A stretch of DNA of 64,000 nt from Limimaricola sp027213785 (GTDB lineage: Bacteria; Pseudomonadota; Alphaproteobacteria; Rhodobacterales; Rhodobacteraceae). This document shows positions 27,775-37,043 of the stretch, one piece after another (the first letter of the stretch is position 1; each line of letters starts with the position of its first letter). The notes beneath the pieces are model-generated. The model was not told where the DNA came from and did no database searches. It worked only from the letters and a program-made list of their open reading frames with translations. Location: the NCBI RefSeq assembly GCF_050847355.1, contig NZ_CP193759.1, positions 248,001 through 312,000 of the forward strand. Direction: 5' to 3'. The position numbers and the translations under genes are program-made.

Positions 27775-29070
27775 TCAGCTGCCCGGCGTGAGCTTGTGGA
27801 TCATGCCCTCGTCCACCGCGGTATAGAGGCTGCCATCCGGGCCGAGCACGACCGAGCGGAAGCGGCCCGCCTCCATCGGCAGCGTCATCTCGGTGACGTC
27901 CACGACCTCGGTGCCATCCTCGTTGAACTCGACCACGTCGATCCGCTGGCCGATCGGCGTGCCGCCGAAGCCGATCCCCATGACGCCGACCACCATGGCG
28001 CCGTTCCAGTCGCCCCACTGCTCGCCCTCGAGGAAGACGGCGGAGGAGGTACCCTGCGACCAGCCATTGTTGGTCCAGACCGGCGGCATCGCGTCGGGAT
28101 AGGTGTCGAAATCGGTCATCGGCATGAAGGCCGCCCGCTCGTAGCGGTTCATCCCCTCGTTCTGGTTCGGCATGTAGCCGCAATAATCGTCCGGGCAGTC
28201 GCCGCGACCGGCCATGTTCGGACGCGGGTCCCAGCCGGCATTGCCACCATTCGTCAGCACCGTGATCTCATCGGAGTGCCACGGCCCGTGCTCGGCGGTG
28301 ATCGCCGCGCCGGACCCGGGGTGGAAGGCGATGCCCTGCACGTTGCGGTGGCCGTAGGTATAGGTGCGCGGGTCGAAGCCCTCGGGCGGGCTGTTCTCGG
28401 GATGCGCGTTGCCATCCGTGTCGATGCGCAGCACCTTCGATCCCATCATCGTCGGGCTTTGCGGGACCTCCTCGTTGTGGTTGTCACCGGTGGTCAGCCA
28501 GAGCGCGCCGTCGGGACCGAAGCGCACCCGGCCGCCATTATGCGCGCCCGGCCCGCCGAACGGGTGATCCGAGGCCTCCATCTTGTAGGGCACGTCGTCG
28601 ACGATGTCGGTCCGGTCCGACACGCCGGTGAAATCCTCGTTCACCGCGAGACGCATCAGCCGGTTCGTATGCGGCTCCGACATGTTCGAGGTCGAATAGA
28701 CATAGATGCGCCGGTTGTTCGCGAAGTCCGGATCGACGGCGACGCCCTGCATGCCGGCCTGGCCCTCGCAGAACAGGTCGTCCGCGGTTTCCGGATAGCC
28801 CTCGCTGCCGGTCATGCCGAGCAGCGGGTTGACGGTGCCGTCGGGCATGCGCACCGACAGGCCCTTGCATTTCTCGGTGAAGAACATCGTGCCGTCATCG
28901 AGCAGCGCCATGTCCCAGGGGTTCTCGAGCCCGTCGAGCACCATCTCGTGCTGCAGGCTGGTGGTGTTCATGCCCGACTGGCCAAGGGCCGGGATCGGGA
29001 CAATCATGGCGGCGGCGGCGGCGATCGGCAGCAGGGCAGCCGACAGAGTTCCGTGCGTTGGATAAAGCAT
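27775..29070 (-). CDS. Periplasmic PQQ-dependent sugar dehydrogenase (Asd/YliI type)
   Basis: A 431-residue six-bladed propeller of the soluble glucose/aldose dehydrogenase family. After a signal peptide (LSAALLPIAAAAAMIVPIPA) the typical strands follow: LENPWDMALLDDGTMFFTEK, then GGPGAHNGGRVRFGPDGALW with the catalytic His, then YTYGHRNVQGIAFHPGSG and late AGRFRSVVLGPDGSLYTAVD. The ATG at 29070 follows GGGAGGAGA. The next gene upstream on the same strand encodes a small cytochrome c, its likely electron acceptor. The substrate is probably an aldose, by family. Confidence 0.88.
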   Translation of the reverse strand: MLYPTHGTLSAALLPIAAAAAMIVPIPALGQSGMNTTSLQHEMVLDGLENPWDMALLDDGTMFFTEKCKGLSVRMPDGTVNPLLGMTGSEGYPETADDLFCEGQAGMQGVAVDPDFANNRRIYVYSTSNMSEPHTNRLMRLAVNEDFTGVSDRTDIVDDVPYKMEASDHPFGGPGAHNGGRVRFGPDGALWLTTGDNHNEEVPQSPTMMGSKVLRIDTDGNAHPENSPPEGFDPRTYTYGHRNVQGIAFHPGSGAAITAEHGPWHSDEITVLTNGGNAGWDPRPNMAGRGDCPDDYCGYMPNQNEGMNRYERAAFMPMTDFDTYPDAMPPVWTNNGWSQGTSSAVFLEGEQWGDWNGAMVVGVMGIGFGGTPIGQRIDVVEFNEDGTEVVDVTEMTLPMEAGRFRSVVLGPDGSLYTAVDEGMIHKLTPGS

Positions 29071-29260
29071 AGTCTCCTCCCAAGAGCTTGCTGAACCGAC
29101 CCACGATGCGACGAACTCCTCCTGACGCAACGTCAAGCCGGCGCGTCAGAGCCTAGGAGCCCTCGCCCCGAACGGCAACTTCTTTCGGCAGTTACGAGAC
29201 TTGCGGTCAGGATGGACGGCCCCGCACGACGGGATCGCCCCGGGTCAGGACGGACGGTTT

Positions 29261-29683
29261 CTATTCCGGCGGCGCTTCCCCGAACTCCGCCACGATGTAG
29301 TGCGAGATGTCGAGGATGTCCTGATCCGACAGTTCGGTCGCATGCGGGATCATCAGCATCGAGTTCGGACCGATCTTTTCCCCTTCGCGATAGCGCTCGA
29401 GACGCTCGACGAGGTATTCCACCTCCTTGTCGGAAAGCATGGGATAGCTCGCAACTCCCTGCGCCTTGGGTCCATGGCAGTTCCGGCAGACGCCCTGATA
29501 GGCCTCCTCGCCCGCCACGACATCGGCCTCGATCTCGATATCGGCTTCGGCTTCGGCTTCGGCTTCGGCTTCGGCTTCGGCTTCGGCTTCGATCTCGGTG
29601 CCGGTGTCGGTCTCGGTGTCGAGCGCGAAAGCGGCGCCTCCAGCGGCCATGGCCAGCAAGGTGAGAATGATCGTTGTCTTCAT
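29261..29683 (-). CDS. Periplasmic cytochrome c with Glu-Ala repeat linker
   Basis: A 140-residue protein: signal peptide (IILTLLAMAAGGAAFA), an acidic Glu-Ala repeat of about 16 residues, then a class I cytochrome c with haem site CRNCH and an axial Met in the region NSMLMIPHATELSD. The repeat is encoded by about eight copies of the hexamer TCGGCT (plus strand), so its length can change by slippage without breaking the frame. It precedes the PQQ dehydrogenase on the same strand and probably takes its electrons. Confidence 0.9.
   Translation of the reverse strand: MKTTIILTLLAMAAGGAAFALDTETDTGTEIEAEAEAEAEAEAEAEADIEIEADVVAGEEAYQGVCRNCHGPKAQGVASYPMLSDKEVEYLVERLERYREGEKIGPNSMLMIPHATELSDQDILDISHYIVAEFGEAPPE
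29541..29593. repeat. Hexanucleotide microsatellite (TCGGCT)x8
   Basis: Eight perfect tandem copies of TCGGCT plus a partial copy inside the cytochrome c gene, encoding alternating Ala and Glu on the minus strand. Being a multiple of three, expansions and contractions keep the frame. Confidence 0.95.
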
Positions 29684-30138
29684 GTGAACTGCCTCCCTCA
29701 CAGCGCATGAGACGAACTCGGTATGCTTGCCATGTGGCAATCCAGAGCACGGAGGTCGCCGGATACGAACGCTATCGGTTCCGCCGCACCGGTCAAGGCG
29801 CTTGTCATCGACCGCGCTCGCCCGACAGGGCCAGTGGGTCACTGGCCGAGGCCGGAAACAGCGGCCGTCAAGCGTCCGCCCAGGCCAGGAGGGCGGTCTC
29901 GATCAACTCATGGTCACGCTCTGTTGGCTCACGCGCGCCCGCCTCCCCCATGGGCCTGATTGCCCCGGGCCGCCCAAGCGGGGCTCGCCCCGGAAATAGG
30001 GGGATACCGCGCCAGCCCCAGAAGGAGCCGCCCGGAGACACGGGCCACCCTCTCCACCCTGAGCAGGCGCGCCAGGCGTTCATGCGCACCGCCCCCCGTG
30101 CCATGGCTTGCCCGAGACCCCGGCGACCGGAAGAGCCC
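29684..30138. other. Intergenic region between HWE kinase and cytochrome c
   Basis: About 450 bases without a supported gene. CGGGGCTCGCCCCG at 29979-29992 is a perfect short hairpin downstream of the leftward kinase gene and may end its transcript. The part next to 29684 should hold the promoter of the cytochrome/PQQ dehydrogenase pair. Confidence 0.35.
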
Positions 30139-32136
30139 TCAGTCGCAGGCCTCGTCGCAGGGGCCGTCCTGCACTGCCGAGAGCGGGCAGCGCAATTGCC
30201 AGACGAGCCCTTCGCGGTCGTAGTCGATGCTGACCTCTCCCGACATCGACGATGCGGTCAGCTGGTCGAGCACGGTGGTGCCGAAGCCCACCCTTTCGGG
30301 CGGGACCACCGGTGGCCCGCCGATTTCCCGCCAGCCCATGCGGAAGCCGTCCCCTTCGATGTCCCACGAGATCTCGACGCGGCCCGCCTCGTTGCTCAGG
30401 CTTCCGTATTTGGCGGCATTCGTGGCCAGTTCGTGCAGGGCCATCCCGAGCGCCTGCGCCACGGCGGGCGGCACCGTGACGGGGGGGCCGGACAGCACGA
30501 CGCGCTGCCCGAGCGCGCCGAAATGACCCACCTGCCCCTGCACCAGATCGGCGAGGCTGACGCGTCGCCACTCGTTGTTCACGAGGAGATCCTGGTTCGC
30601 GGCGAGCGCCTGCAGGCGCTCGCGGAAGGTCTCGACGAAATCCCTAGGCGAGCGCGACGCGGTCTGCCGCGCGATCACCTGCACGATCGAGAGCAGGTTC
30701 TTGCTGCGGTGGTTCACCTCGCGCATGAGCATGTGCCGCAGCGCCTCGGAGCGCTTGCGCTCGGTGATGTCCTGGATGACCTTGATCAGGTAATCGATCC
30801 GACCCTCGGCATCGCGCACGCAGCTGACCGTGGTGTGGCCCCAGACGGGCTGGCCGTCCTTGTGGACATACCGCTTCTCCAGCTCGTACTCCTCGGCCTT
30901 GCCGGCCGCGAGCTGGCCCCGGGCCGCCTCGCCCATGGCCCGATCGGCCGGGTGGGTGAACTCGTCGAGCGGGTGCCCCTCCATCTCCCCGACCTCGTGG
31001 CCGAGCATCCGCGCCAGGCTGTCATTGACCCGCACCAGCGTCCCGTCCCCGCCGACGATGCTGATGCCGACGCCCGCGTTCTGGAACGTCGCCTTGAAGC
31101 GGCGCTCGGCCGCCTCGATGGCGCGGGTCCGCTCGACCACGCGGGCTTCGAGCTCGTCGTTGACGCGGGCCAGCTCGCGCAGCGCCCGCCGCTGCTGCCG
31201 GATGATCGCCGCCACGATGAGCCCGGTCGAGGCGGCCACGAGAATGAGCGCCTGCAGCTTGGCGTGCAGCATGGCGATGCCCGCGGCCGAGAGCGGCGCG
31301 TTCTGGAAGTTCTGCGCATACATGCCGATGGCCAGCGTCAGCAGCAGCACGGCGAGCGCGACGCCGCGAAACTCGAACCGCAGCGCCGCCCAGAGGATCG
31401 GGACCGGCAGGAGAAAGGCGAATTCGGCGCCGTTCGACAGCACCCACAGGCTCAGCCCCGACAGGACGACCCCGATGGCGACGGCCTCGGCGGCCTGCCT
31501 CGCGCTCGGCCACGCCTTTTCGCGCCAGGCATTGGCGGCCGAGATGACCAGCGGGGTCGCGATCAGGATGCCGGTCGCGTCGCCGAGCCACCAGGCCGGC
31601 CAGGTCGTGGTGAACGGGTTGGTCCCCGCGGCGGCCTCGACCGCGCTGCCCAGCGTCGCGCTGACGACCGGCGCCGCCAGCACGCCGATGGCAAGGAAGG
31701 CCAGCACCTGGCGCAGCGTGGCAAAGCGGCGGATCGGCGCCTTCAGGTCCGGCGCGAGCAGGAGCGCGGCCGTGACGACCGCCGCGGCGTTCGCCACGAT
31801 ATATCCCAACGCCCAGATCAGCGGGTTGTGATACCAGAGCGCGTTGCCGGTCAGCTCACCGAGGGCGCCGATCCCGATCCACCAGCCCCAGCTCCGTCGC
31901 GGCTGCGTCAAGAGCATCGCGAGAACGACGCCGTTCGGCGGCCAGAGGGTGATCGGCATGTCCGGGATGACCACCATCCAGCGGCCGAAGCCGACCGAGA
32001 GCATGTAGGTGATGTAGAAAAGGACAAGTTTCGCGCCGCCGGGGCTGCCGGAGAACAGACTCGACCTCATGCGCAGCAATACACCGCGATGCCCGTGGCC
32101 CCCGTGGCCGTTCGACGTGTCGGTAGCGGACGCCAT
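30139..32136 (-). CDS. MASE1-PAS-HWE sensor histidine kinase
   Basis: A 665-residue membrane sensor. The N-terminal third is a MASE1-type integral domain with about eight helices (MPITLWPPNGVVLAMLL, WPAWWLGDATGILIATPLVI). A PAS domain follows (RFKATFQNAGVGISIVGGDG and a closing VIQDITERKRSEAL). The kinase core is of the HWE type: LMREVNHRSKNLLSIVQVIA holds the phospho-His and ALHELATNAAKYGSLS the ATP-binding Asn; the later MGWREIGGPPV gives the W-x-E mark. The start at 32136 has GGAGGGG upstream. No response regulator lies beside it. Confidence 0.92.
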   Translation of the reverse strand: MASATDTSNGHGGHGHRGVLLRMRSSLFSGSPGGAKLVLFYITYMLSVGFGRWMVVIPDMPITLWPPNGVVLAMLLTQPRRSWGWWIGIGALGELTGNALWYHNPLIWALGYIVANAAAVVTAALLLAPDLKAPIRRFATLRQVLAFLAIGVLAAPVVSATLGSAVEAAAGTNPFTTTWPAWWLGDATGILIATPLVISAANAWREKAWPSARQAAEAVAIGVVLSGLSLWVLSNGAEFAFLLPVPILWAALRFEFRGVALAVLLLTLAIGMYAQNFQNAPLSAAGIAMLHAKLQALILVAASTGLIVAAIIRQQRRALRELARVNDELEARVVERTRAIEAAERRFKATFQNAGVGISIVGGDGTLVRVNDSLARMLGHEVGEMEGHPLDEFTHPADRAMGEAARGQLAAGKAEEYELEKRYVHKDGQPVWGHTTVSCVRDAEGRIDYLIKVIQDITERKRSEALRHMLMREVNHRSKNLLSIVQVIARQTASRSPRDFVETFRERLQALAANQDLLVNNEWRRVSLADLVQGQVGHFGALGQRVVLSGPPVTVPPAVAQALGMALHELATNAAKYGSLSNEAGRVEISWDIEGDGFRMGWREIGGPPVVPPERVGFGTTVLDQLTASSMSGEVSIDYDREGLVWQLRCPLSAVQDGPCDEACD

Positions 32137-32344
32137 GCGATCTCGTTCCCCTCCAGGAAAGAACCCAACGCCCGTGACACGGGGCACATGCAATCCGGCT
32201 CGTGAACCGGCAACGACCGGCCGCCCGATATGGATTGGCATCCTTCTGTCTTAGGGCCGAGAGATCAAGAGCGGAAGCGTGTGCCGCCTTGACGGCGCGG
32301 TATCGAACCGCGGAAGTTGAAGCTTCCCTGAAGGCGGTGATGCG

Positions 32345-33898
32345 ATGACCCAGCTCGTTCAGCCTCGTCTCGTGAACCCGCCCGAGGGCGATCCCGGCCT
32401 CTATCTCGATTTCCGCTTCGGCCGCCGCGCCCTGCTGTTCGACCTCGGCGATCTCGCGCCGCTTACGCCGCGCGAGCTGCTGCGCGTCAGCCACGCCTTC
32501 GTCTCGCATGCCCATATGGATCATGTCGCGGGCTTCGACCGCCTGTTGCGGCTGCGGCTGCATCGGCCGCGCCCGCTCACCATCATCGGCCCCGAAGGGT
32601 TCCTGCGGCAGACCGGGAACCGCTTGGGCGCCTTCACCTGGAACCTGCTCGACGAAAGCTCCGTCGATTTCCGCCTCACGGTGCAGGAATGCGACGGCAG
32701 CCAGATCTCGGCCGCGGCGGAATTCCGCGCCCGGGAGGCGTTTCGCCGCCGCGACCTCGCCCCGCCCGCCCTCGATCCCGGTCTCGTCCTTGCCGAGACC
32801 GATTTCACCGTCGAGGCCACGGCCCTCGACCACAAGGTGCCCTCGCTCGGCTTCGCCCTGCAGGAGCGGCTGCGGGTCAATGTCTGGCGCAGCGCGCTCG
32901 ACGCGCGCGGCCTGCCGGTGGGCCCGTGGATCGATGCGGCCAAGACCGCCATCCGCTCGGGGGCGCCCGATGAGGGGTGCATCGAGATCCCCGGCCACGG
33001 GGCCATGCGGCTCGGCGATCTGCGCGGCAGCGTCCTGCAGGTCGGGGCCGGGCAGCGGGTGGCCTATGTCACCGACGCCGCCGACACCGCCGCGAACCGC
33101 GACCGGATCGTCGCGCTGGCCCGCGATGCCGACCATCTCTTCATCGAAGCCGCGTTTCTCGAAGCCGATCGCGACCTCGCCACGGCCACGGCGCACTTGA
33201 CCGCCCGTAGCGCCGGAGAGCTGGCCCGCGCCGCCGGGGCCCGCCGGGTGTCCGGCTTTCACCACTCGGCCCGCTACAGCGAAGACGCGGGGCTGCTCGC
33301 CGCCGAACTCGCCGCCGCGGCCGATCCCGATGCGGCGACCGGCGCCGACGACCCGCCCGCATCCGTCGCGAACGGAGAGCCGAACTGGGTCCGGCGATGG
33401 CTGCGAAGTGGTCTTTCGACCGAGGCCGCGCTCATCCGTTTCGACGGGCTGCCCTGCATCGACACGGGCGACCTCATCGGCAGCTGGCGGGGGGCGGGAC
33501 TGCCGACCGGCCACCCGCTCGACGGCCTGCTCGAATGCCTCGGCTGGCGCGGCAAGCGCTTCGAAAGCGAGGACCGCGTCGATCCGCTGATCTTCGAGCC
33601 CGGGGTGAGGCTCGACCCCGCGCGCCTGCCGATGAAGACGGCGCTGCGCTGGCCCCGGCTCGCGCAGAGCCGCCTGAGCCGCGCGGGCTTCGTTCTGCTG
33701 CGCCCGGCGCTGCGCGCGCATGGCCCGGCGGCGCATCTCGCCCCGATCCGGTTTCGCGGCTGCACCAGCGCGGCGATGATCTACGACCGCCAGCCGATCA
33801 CCGACCACTTCCGCCGGATCGACGCGACCCGCGTCCTCGGCCTGATGCAGACGCGCATGGCGCCCCCGTATTTCTTCCTGCTCAGGGCCGAGGAATGA
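32345..33898 (+). CDS. RNase Z-like metallo-beta-lactamase fused to GXWXG/DUF4334 domains
   Basis: A 517-residue cytoplasmic protein. Residues 1-320 are an RNase Z/ElaC-like metallo-beta-lactamase: HAHMDH motif at 55-60, LDHKVPSLGF around 161-170, VTDAAD near 242 and GFHHSARY at 305-311 (compare HFSxRY of RNase Z). After a low-complexity linker (about 321-345) comes a GXWXG domain (GSWRG at 379-383) and a DUF4334 domain ending MIYDRQPITDHFRRID and PPYFFLLRAEE. I know of each part alone; the fusion is unusual. The frame is continuous with no sign of a join error. Substrate unknown. Confidence 0.85.
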   Translation: MTQLVQPRLVNPPEGDPGLYLDFRFGRRALLFDLGDLAPLTPRELLRVSHAFVSHAHMDHVAGFDRLLRLRLHRPRPLTIIGPEGFLRQTGNRLGAFTWNLLDESSVDFRLTVQECDGSQISAAAEFRAREAFRRRDLAPPALDPGLVLAETDFTVEATALDHKVPSLGFALQERLRVNVWRSALDARGLPVGPWIDAAKTAIRSGAPDEGCIEIPGHGAMRLGDLRGSVLQVGAGQRVAYVTDAADTAANRDRIVALARDADHLFIEAAFLEADRDLATATAHLTARSAGELARAAGARRVSGFHHSARYSEDAGLLAAELAAAADPDAATGADDPPASVANGEPNWVRRWLRSGLSTEAALIRFDGLPCIDTGDLIGSWRGAGLPTGHPLDGLLECLGWRGKRFESEDRVDPLIFEPGVRLDPARLPMKTALRWPRLAQSRLSRAGFVLLRPALRAHGPAAHLAPIRFRGCTSAAMIYDRQPITDHFRRIDATRVLGLMQTRMAPPYFFLLRAEE

Positions 33899-33925
33899 CG
33901 GCGCGCGGTCGCGCCATCGGGCCCA

Positions 33926-34699
33926 TCACTCCCGGCGCTTCGCACCCAGCTCGTGCAGCCGGGTCGTGATCGCCTTGGGGGTCACCCCCGAGAACAGGCT
34001 GACGAGCTTGCTCTCCGGGCCGGGCACCACGTCCACCTTGCCCGCCATCATCGCATCCCAGCCCTTGCGCGCCACCATGGCCGCGTCCCGTTTGGGCATG
34101 TCGTGCAGCAGCGTGCCCTCCAGCCCCTTGTCGTAGATCGGCGTGTCGACCGGCCCCGGCATCAGGCAGGTGATCGTCACACCGGTCTCCCTGAACTCGT
34201 CCGACAGCGCCCAGGCGAGCCCGTTCACATAGGCCTTGGTCGCGTTGTAGACGGCGTTGTACGGCCCCGGCACCTGCCCGGCGATCGAACCGGTGACGAG
34301 GATCCGCCCCCTGCCCTGCGCCCGCATCACGCGCCCGACCCTGTGGATCATCGAGGTGGTCTGCTTGACGTTGAGGTCGATGCGCTCAGCGATGTCTTCC
34401 CATTTCTGCTCGACAAAGGGATCGCCGAGCGCCAGCCCGGCATTGGCGAAGAACAGCTCGATCTCCCGCCCCTCCAGGCGCGACCAGAGCTCCTCCACCC
34501 CCTGGCGCGTCGAGAGATCGGCGCGCACCGCCTCGACCTCTCCGCCAAGACGGCGCAGCTGCTCGGCGGCCTGCTCCAATGCCTCGCCATGGGCGCAGAT
34601 GACGAGGGCATGGTCCTCCTCGACCGCGATTCGGGCGAGCTGGTAGCCGATCCCCGAAGAACCGCCGGTGATGACCGCGAGTCCCTTGCCCTTCATCAT
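33926..34699 (-). CDS. Short-chain dehydrogenase/reductase (copy 1 of tandem pair)
   Basis: A 257-residue classical SDR. Cofactor loop TGGSSGIGYQLARI, the NAG motif FFANAGLALG, catalytic Ser in LVTGSIAGQ and YNATK with Tyr and Lys. The closing MPGPVDTPIYDKG fits the family. It overlaps the second SDR (34696) by 4 bases, ATGA type. The two products align along their whole length, so they arose by duplication. Substrate unknown; acidic residues around the cofactor site do not settle NAD versus NADP. Confidence 0.93.
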   Translation of the reverse strand: MMKGKGLAVITGGSSGIGYQLARIAVEEDHALVICAHGEALEQAAEQLRRLGGEVEAVRADLSTRQGVEELWSRLEGREIELFFANAGLALGDPFVEQKWEDIAERIDLNVKQTTSMIHRVGRVMRAQGRGRILVTGSIAGQVPGPYNAVYNATKAYVNGLAWALSDEFRETGVTITCLMPGPVDTPIYDKGLEGTLLHDMPKRDAAMVARKGWDAMMAGKVDVVPGPESKLVSLFSGVTPKAITTRLHELGAKRRE

Positions 34700-35481
34700 T
34701 TCTCTCCCTCGGGCTTGGCCATGCGGCGATGCAGCTGCGCCAGCACGGCTTCGGGCAGCACGCCGGTCAGCGCCGCCTGCACCTTGTTCATGAAGCCCGA
34801 GGTCAGGCCGGACTCCCCCTTCATCATCGCCTCGTAGCCATCGCGCGCGACCTTGGCCGGATCGGCCTTGTTCTCGTCCTGCCCGACCGGCGTGTCCTCC
34901 ATATGGGCGCGCTCGAAAAAGCGCGTGTCGACGGGGCCGGGGCGCAGGCAGGTGATCGTGACGCCGCTATCCTCGATCTCCGATCCCAGCCCCAGCGACA
35001 GGTTGTCGAGATAGGCCTTGGTGGCGTTGTAGACGGCCTGGTAGCTGCCCGGGATCATCCCGGCGATCGAGCCGGTGACCAGCACCCGTCCCTCGCCCCG
35101 CGCCACCATGTCCCGCAGCACCCGGTGCAGCGTCGCGGTGGTGCCCTTGACGTTCAGGTCGATCACCCGCGCGATCTCGTCCCATTCCTGATCGAGAAAG
35201 GCGTGACCGAGACCGACACCGGCATTGGCCATGAAATAGTCGACCCGGCGCGTGCCGATCCGCTCGAACAGCTCCGCCACCCCCTGCGCGGTCGCGAGAT
35301 CGGCGCGCAGCGTCTCGACCGGGGCTCCGGCGGTCGAGAGCCTTGCCCCCGCCGCCTCGATCCCGGCCTCATCGGCCACGCTCAGCACGTCGTGCCCATC
35401 CTCCGCCGCCAACCGCGCCAGTTCGAAGCCGATCCCGGACGAGGCACCGGTGACGACCGCGAAACGCCCCGTCCGTTTCAT
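34696..35481 (-). CDS. Short-chain dehydrogenase/reductase (copy 2 of tandem pair)
   Basis: A 261-residue SDR, first gene of the pair. Motifs: TGASSGIGFELARLAAEDG, MANAGVGLG, VTGSIAGMIPG and the catalytic YNATK. Conservation with the downstream copy includes the IDLNVK and GVTITC segments, LRPGPVDT here against LMPGPVDT there, and the AMM(K/A)G tail. The ATG at 35481 starts MKRTGRFAVVTG; longer upstream sequence is not SDR-like. Both point away from the serine hydrolase. Confidence 0.93.
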   Translation of the reverse strand: MKRTGRFAVVTGASSGIGFELARLAAEDGHDVLSVADEAGIEAAGARLSTAGAPVETLRADLATAQGVAELFERIGTRRVDYFMANAGVGLGHAFLDQEWDEIARVIDLNVKGTTATLHRVLRDMVARGEGRVLVTGSIAGMIPGSYQAVYNATKAYLDNLSLGLGSEIEDSGVTITCLRPGPVDTRFFERAHMEDTPVGQDENKADPAKVARDGYEAMMKGESGLTSGFMNKVQAALTGVLPEAVLAQLHRRMAKPEGEK

Positions 35482-35822
35482 GCCATCCCCCGGCCGGGCT
35501 CTTGCGCGGCCTTGCGCGTGTTGCGGCAAGGGCCGCCCTGTCGGCACCGCCGGTTCGCGCAACGGGGCGCACGACCCGGAGGGGGCATGATGCGCGCTTC
35601 ATCGGGACGATTGCAGGTCATGACCGGTTCTCCTCCTTCGCCATGGGCCTGCGAGCCGAACCGCAGAGCGGGAACGCGGTTCCGCGTCGGGACGGTACCG
35701 CGCAAAACCCCAGCCTCCCGGCGAGGGTCATGCCCGAGGCGCGTGCTCGCCTCAGAGCCGTCCCACGGTGTTGTGAGCCAGCGGCGCTGGACAGCCACGC
35801 CGGGCGGCCGATGATTTAACGC
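35482..35822. other. Divergent intergenic region between SDR pair and serine hydrolase
   Basis: About 340 bases. Should contain promoters for both directions. I see no clear repeat, palindrome or extra gene. Confidence 0.35.
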
Positions 35823-36800
35823 ATGACGACACGCCGCACATTCCTTCTCGCCGGCGGCGCGGCGCTGGCCGCGCCGGGGCTCGTTCGCGCGCAACCGGGC
35901 GAACTGCGATCCATCATCCAGGGCATGCCACAGCTCCACTCGCTGCAGATCGCGCGCGGCGCCGATGTCGTCTTTGCCGAGGCCCCGAGGGGCGGCGGTC
36001 TCGACGCCTTTGCCAACATCAAGTCCTGCTCGAAGAGCATCGTCGCCCTGCTGCTCGGCGTGGCGATCGATCGCGGCGAGGTGCCGTCGGTGACCGCGAC
36101 GCTCGATCAGGTGGCGCCCGGCATCGTGCCGCCGGACGCGACCGAGGGGGTGGCCGATATCACGATGGAGGACCTCGTGACGCTGCGCGCCGGGCTGGAG
36201 CGCACCTCGGGCGCGAATTACGGCGAGTGGATCAATTCCGGAAACTGGCTGGCGGACGCGATGACCCGTCCGATGGTCGCCCGACCGGGAACCCGGATGC
36301 TGTATTCCACCGGGTCGACGCATATCCTCGGCGCCGCCCTCGCCGAGGCGACCGGTCGGTCCCTCCTCCAACAGTCGCGCGACCGGATCGGAACGCCCCT
36401 CGGCATCGAGATCCCGCCATGGACCCGCGATCCGCAAGGCTTCTATCTGGGCGGAAACGAGATGGCGCTGCGTCCGCGGGACATGTTGAAGATCGCGATG
36501 CTCCTGCGTGACGAAGGGCGCCATGACGGCAGGCGGGTCATCCCCGAGGGCTGGATCGCGGCCTCGACCGAACCGCGCGCCCGCTCGCCCTGGTCGGGGC
36601 TGTCCTATGGCTATGGCTGGTTCCTCTCGCCATCGGGCTACGTGCTCGGGCGCGGCTACGGGGGCCAGATCATCGCGGCCCATCCGAGCCGGGATCTGGC
36701 CGTGGCGATCACGTCGGACCCGACCCTTCCGGCCCGATCCGACGGCTATTTCGGACGGCTGATGCGGCTTCTCGACGGACCGGTTCTGGAGGCCGCATAG
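35823..36800 (+). CDS. Exported serine hydrolase, class C beta-lactamase fold
   Basis: A 325-residue protein with a twin-arginine-like signal (TTRRTFLLAGGAALAAPGLV). The SxxK nucleophile motif is in NIKSCSKSIVALLLGVAID, and the Tyr motif is MLYSTGSTHILGAALAEATG (YST in place of the usual YxN). The third motif is the less usual GRGYGGQ near 280. It belongs to the penicillin-binding-protein-like esterases; antibiotic resistance should not be assumed. Stand-alone gene. Confidence 0.88.
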   Translation: MTTRRTFLLAGGAALAAPGLVRAQPGELRSIIQGMPQLHSLQIARGADVVFAEAPRGGGLDAFANIKSCSKSIVALLLGVAIDRGEVPSVTATLDQVAPGIVPPDATEGVADITMEDLVTLRAGLERTSGANYGEWINSGNWLADAMTRPMVARPGTRMLYSTGSTHILGAALAEATGRSLLQQSRDRIGTPLGIEIPPWTRDPQGFYLGGNEMALRPRDMLKIAMLLRDEGRHDGRRVIPEGWIAASTEPRARSPWSGLSYGYGWFLSPSGYVLGRGYGGQIIAAHPSRDLAVAITSDPTLPARSDGYFGRLMRLLDGPVLEAA

Positions 36801-37043
36801 GCCGATCGACATGCGCCTGAGAGCCATTCGTCCAATCGGGGGCGAGCGTTTCGTGGCGGCCCGAATAGGCAGAAGTCCCCGCATGCCCGCATTCCGGGCG
36901 TCGCGGCACGCCCCATCCGGACAAAGCCATATACGGGTAGGTAGGGCGCATTGCATGAGAATAGGTCAGCCCGAATTGCCCCATTCCCGCCACAAACGGA
37001 TCGGAGTTGGAGGCATCCAACTTGCAACAAACGGTCCACCGCT
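36801..37043. other. Intergenic region upstream of the small exported protein
   Basis: About 240 bases with no supported gene. Likely promoter region of the 71-residue protein. Confidence 0.3.

Noticed and set aside
29541..29593. Tandem repeat array that might be taken for a CRISPR or regulatory repeat
   Set aside because: Units are 6 bases without spacers and lie inside the cytochrome c coding frame.
35823..36800. Serine hydrolase considered as an antibiotic-resistance beta-lactamase
   Set aside because: Motif 2 (YST) and motif 3 (GYGG) depart from true class C enzymes; an esterase-like family member is the safer call.
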